Shown here piece by piece: positions 5,506 to 7,401 of a stretch of DNA of 7,401 nt. A model generated the notes under the pieces. It saw only the letters and a program-made list of their open reading frames with translations. It was not told the DNA's origin and did no database searches. Source of the DNA: an uncultured Collinsella sp. GTDB taxonomy: Bacteria; Actinomycetota; Coriobacteriia; Coriobacteriales; Coriobacteriaceae. Within the stretch, counting starts at the first letter, position 1; each line of letters starts with the position of its first letter. The stretch is taken from contig URZR01000081.1 of the NCBI GenBank assembly GCA_900552425.1, forward strand, positions 1 to 7,401, written 5' to 3'. Made by a program: the position numbers and the translations under genes.

Positions 5506-6342
5506 ATGGCAACTATCGAAGAGCTTGAGTCCCTGCGTTGGGACCTTCGCCGCGATTGCGTCGATGTCATCATGGCTGGCGCCGGCGGGCACATCGGCGG
5601 CGACATGTCGGTGATCGACGCCCTCATGACCCTCTACGCTAACCATCTCAACATTTCGCCCGAGACCGTCGACGATCCCGACCGCGATCGCTTTGTACTC
5701 TCCAAGGGCCATGCCATGGAGGCCTACTACGCGGTGCTCTGCCACGAGGGCTATCTGGACCTCGACGACGTCAAGGCCCGCTTCTCCAAGTTCGGCAGCC
5801 CCTACATCGGCCACCCCAACAACAAGCTCAAGGGCATCGAGATGAACTCGGGCTCGCTGGGTCACGGTCTGCCCGTGGCCGTGGGCATGGCGCTTGCCGG
5901 CAAGATGGACGGCCGCGACTACCGCGTCTACACCATCATGGGCGACGGCGAGCTTGCCGAGGGCTCGGTCTGGGAGGGCGCCATGAGCGGCGGCAACTAC
6001 CAGCTCGATAACCTGTGCGCGCTCGTGGACCGCAACCGCCTGCAGATCAGTGGCAGCACCGAGGACGTCATGAAGCAGGATTCGCAGGAGGAGCGCTGGG
6101 CTGCCTTCGGCTGGAACGTGCTCTCCATTCCGGGCAACGACGTCCAAGCCATCGATGCCGCGCTGACGTTGGCCGCCGAGACCAAGGGCAAGCCCACGGT
6201 CATCATCCTCAACACGGTGAAGGGCTACGGCTCGCCGGTTATGGAGGACAAGGCCGCCTGGCATCATCACCTGCCCAACGACGAGGAATATGCCCAGATC
6301 ATCGCCGATTTCGCTGCCCATAAGGAGGCCATCAATGGCTAA
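5506..6342 (+). CDS. Transketolase, N-terminal (TPP-binding) subunit, 278 aa
   Basis: This is the thiamine-pyrophosphate half of a transketolase that is split into two proteins. Transketolases move a two-carbon ketol unit from a ketose phosphate to an aldose phosphate. The TPP/Mg motif is GDGELAEGSVWEGAMSGGNY (146-165) ending in LDNL (167-170), with D147 as a metal ligand. Conserved histidines are H29 (GGHIGG), H69 (SKGHA), H103 (IGHP), H120 (GSLGHG) and H253-H255 (AAWHHHLP). Full length for an N-terminal subunit is about 270-280 residues, so it is intact. The start follows GAGGAGAG (5493-5500), with 2 bases after the isomerase stop. It needs the next gene product to be active. The fact that this transketolase sits within a sugar isomerase/kinase operon suggests a pathway-specific enzyme, or one co-opted to metabolise the pentose or ketose phosphate made here. 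Related split transketolases act on non-standard sugars such as apulose 4-phosphate, so the substrate is open. Confidence 0.92.
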   Translation: MATIEELESLRWDLRRDCVDVIMAGAGGHIGGDMSVIDALMTLYANHLNISPETVDDPDRDRFVLSKGHAMEAYYAVLCHEGYLDLDDVKARFSKFGSPYIGHPNNKLKGIEMNSGSLGHGLPVAVGMALAGKMDGRDYRVYTIMGDGELAEGSVWEGAMSGGNYQLDNLCALVDRNRLQISGSTEDVMKQDSQEERWAAFGWNVLSIPGNDVQAIDAALTLAAETKGKPTVIILNTVKGYGSPVMEDKAAWHHHLPNDEEYAQIIADFAAHKEAING

Positions 6343-7276
6343 CAAGATCGCCAACCGCAAGGTTATCTGCGACACGCTGCTCGAGGCCGCCAAGACCGAT
6401 AAGGACATCGTCGTCCTGTGCTCCGACTCCCGCGGCTCCGCATCGCTCACGCCGTTCTTTGATCAGTATCCCCAGCAGTCCGTCGAGGTCGGCATCGCCG
6501 AGCAGGACCTGGTGAGCATCGCCGCCGGCATGGCTTCGTGCGGCAAGAAGGCCTGGGCCGCCTCGCCGGCGTCCTTTGTGACCACGCGCTCGTATGAGCA
6601 GTGCAAGGTCGATGTTTCGTACTCCAATACCAACGTCAAGCTCATCGGCATTTCGGGCGGCGTGTCCTACGGCGCCTTGGGCATGAGCCACCACTCCGCG
6701 CAGGATATCGCCGCCATGAGCGCGATTCCCAACATGCGCGTGTATCTGCCGAGCGACCGCTTCCAGACCGCCGAGCTCGTGCGCGCCCTGGTTGCCGACA
6801 ACAAGCCGGCCTACATCCGCGTGGGCCGCAACCCGGTCGAGGACGTGTACACCGAGGACGAGTGCCCGTTCCAGATGGACCGCGCCACCTGGGTGCGCCG
6901 CGGCACCGATGTGGCGATCGTCGCCACCGGTGAGATGGTCCGCCACGCCGTGGACGCCGCCGACCTTTTGGCCGAGCAGGGTATCTCGGCAACGGTGCTC
7001 GATATGTACTGCGTCAAGCCGCTCGATACCGAGGCCGTGATCGAGGCCGCCGGGGCTACGCGCGCTGTCGTGACCGTCGAGGAGCACAGCCCCTTCGGCG
7101 GCCTGGGTTCCATGGTCGCGCAGGTCGTGGGCGAGCATTGCCCGCGTCCGGTTAAGTGTCTGAGCCTGCCCGACGCGCCGGTCATCACCGGCACGAGCCC
7201 CGAGGTCTTTGCGCACTACGGCCTGACGGGCGAGGGAATCGCCAAGACGGTCGCCGAGTTCCTGCCCGCAGAGTAA
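6335..7276 (+). CDS. Transketolase, C-terminal subunit, 313 aa
   Basis: This is the second half of the split transketolase: a pyrimidine-binding domain, then the C-terminal transketolase domain. EVGIAEQDLVSIAAGMA (51-67) supplies E56, the glutamate expected to activate the TPP aminopyrimidine ring. ISGGVSYGALGMSHHSAQDI (106-125) and MRVYLPSDRFQTAELVRAL (134-152) follow. The C-terminal domain starts at about 190 (TDVAIVATGEMV) and includes VLDMYCVKPLD (221-231) and VTVEEHSPFGGLGS (246-259). The ATG at 6335 lies inside the end of the N-terminal subunit gene (8-base overlap, AATGGCTAA) and has AAGGAGG at 6322-6328, so the two are probably translationally coupled, as befits a fixed-ratio complex. 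The frame is open further upstream to 6290, but that extension lacks conservation and would overlap the first subunit more. Some family members resemble DXS or pyruvate dehydrogenase E1-beta; the neighbour makes transketolase the best call. Confidence 0.92.
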   Translation: MANKIANRKVICDTLLEAAKTDKDIVVLCSDSRGSASLTPFFDQYPQQSVEVGIAEQDLVSIAAGMASCGKKAWAASPASFVTTRSYEQCKVDVSYSNTNVKLIGISGGVSYGALGMSHHSAQDIAAMSAIPNMRVYLPSDRFQTAELVRALVADNKPAYIRVGRNPVEDVYTEDECPFQMDRATWVRRGTDVAIVATGEMVRHAVDAADLLAEQGISATVLDMYCVKPLDTEAVIEAAGATRAVVTVEEHSPFGGLGSMVAQVVGEHCPRPVKCLSLPDAPVITGTSPEVFAHYGLTGEGIAKTVAEFLPAE

Positions 7277-7279
7277 CTG

Positions 7280-7314
7280 GAATGTGACAAAGGGACCGTC
7301 CCTTTGTCACATTC
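7280..7314 (+). repeat. Perfect 35-base palindrome between transketolase and kinase genes
   Basis: The 17-base arms 7280-7296 and 7298-7314 are exact reverse complements around a single C at 7297. As RNA this gives a 16-bp stem with a three-base loop. It begins 4 bases after the transketolase stop and ends 18 bases before the kinase ATG. It is followed only by GTTTTG, a weak U tract, so it is not a standard terminator. It could partly terminate, protect the upstream mRNA 3' end, lower kinase expression, or be a copy of a dispersed REP-like element. I think similar TGTGACAAAGGGAC palindromes occur in other genomes, but I cannot verify this here. Confidence 0.8.
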
Positions 7315-7332
7315 GTTTTGAAAGGGGTGGCC

Positions 7333-7401
7333 ATGGGCCGCTACATCATCGGTATCGACCAGTCCACGCAGGGCACGAAGGCGCTGCTGGTGGACGAGGG
7401 C
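7333..7401 (+). CDS. FGGY-family carbohydrate kinase, first 23 codons, cut by window edge
   Basis: The ATG at 7333 follows AAAGGGG (7321-7327). The translated start MGRYIIGIDQSTQGTKALLV contains the phosphate-binding GIDQSTQGTK of the FGGY kinase fold (xylulose, ribulose, glycerol and related kinases), and the frame is open to the last base. FGGY kinases phosphorylate free sugars or polyols with ATP. In this operon it would phosphorylate the ketose made by the isomerase and supply the transketolase. It lies 56 bases after the transketolase C-subunit, with the palindrome between. Substrate specificity cannot be judged from 23 residues; the family call rests on the motif and the context. Confidence 0.75.
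   Translation, partial: MGRYIIGIDQSTQGTKALLVDEG

Noticed and set aside
5485..7216. Two minus-strand open frames (5485-6450 and 6332-7216) opposite the transketolase genes
   Set aside because: The plus strand carries intact catalytic motifs of both transketolase subunits; the antisense translations have none.
7283..7312. TGTGAC...GTCACA as a CRP-type site
   Set aside because: The CRP consensus has TGTGA and TCACA separated by 6 bases; here the arms are separated by about 19 and continue as one uninterrupted palindrome.
1..7401. CRISPR array, tRNA/rRNA genes, insertion sequence
   Set aside because: No spaced identical repeats of CRISPR type, no tRNA-like cloverleaf that I could see, and no transposase reading frame in the window.

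Overview
The window is G+C-rich, densely coded DNA with strong Shine-Dalgarno sites, short gaps between genes and sugar-catabolism operons. This fits a high-G+C Gram-positive gut bacterium. A Coriobacteriia (Collinsella-like) origin is my best guess, inferred from general style and gene content; nothing in the window proves it.

Layout. (1) Bases 1-468, minus strand: the N-terminal part of a membrane acyltransferase of the AT3/OafA family, running off the left edge. (2) 469-655: a divergent intergenic region with a 6-bp-arm dyad over a possible plus-strand promoter. (3) 656-2630: a two-gene operon of a ribokinase and an inosine/uridine-preferring nucleoside hydrolase. Together they would turn ribonucleosides into free base plus ribose 5-phosphate. 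(4) 2631-2833: a regulatory region with a consensus -35 box and operator-like repeats, followed by a LacI-family repressor gene (2834-3844) that ends at a clear intrinsic terminator (3907-3936). (5) 3937-4102: a repeat-rich control region with three helically phased CCGTTTA repeats and an inverted pair of GTTTACT-type sites. One element matches the repressor gene's own promoter. (6) 4103 to the right edge: a tightly packed operon of a short L-fucose/L-arabinose-isomerase-like protein, a two-subunit transketolase (N-terminal TPP half, then C-terminal half, overlapping by 8 bases), and the first 23 codons of an FGGY-family sugar kinase. A perfect 35-base palindrome lies between the transketolase and the kinase.

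How it works together. Isomerase, kinase and transketolase form a coherent route: aldose to ketose, ketose to ketose phosphate, then two-carbon transfer to an acceptor. No aldolase or epimerase is visible. The local LacI protein probably represses this operon and itself, because its promoter shares sequence elements with the operon promoter. The sugar is not fixed by the sequence: D-arabinose (via ribulose), an apiose-like branched sugar, or another aldose are all possible. The most interesting part of the window is this isomerase/split-transketolase/kinase cluster and its operator array. The ribokinase/nucleoside hydrolase pair appears to be a separate transcription unit with no such operator motif.
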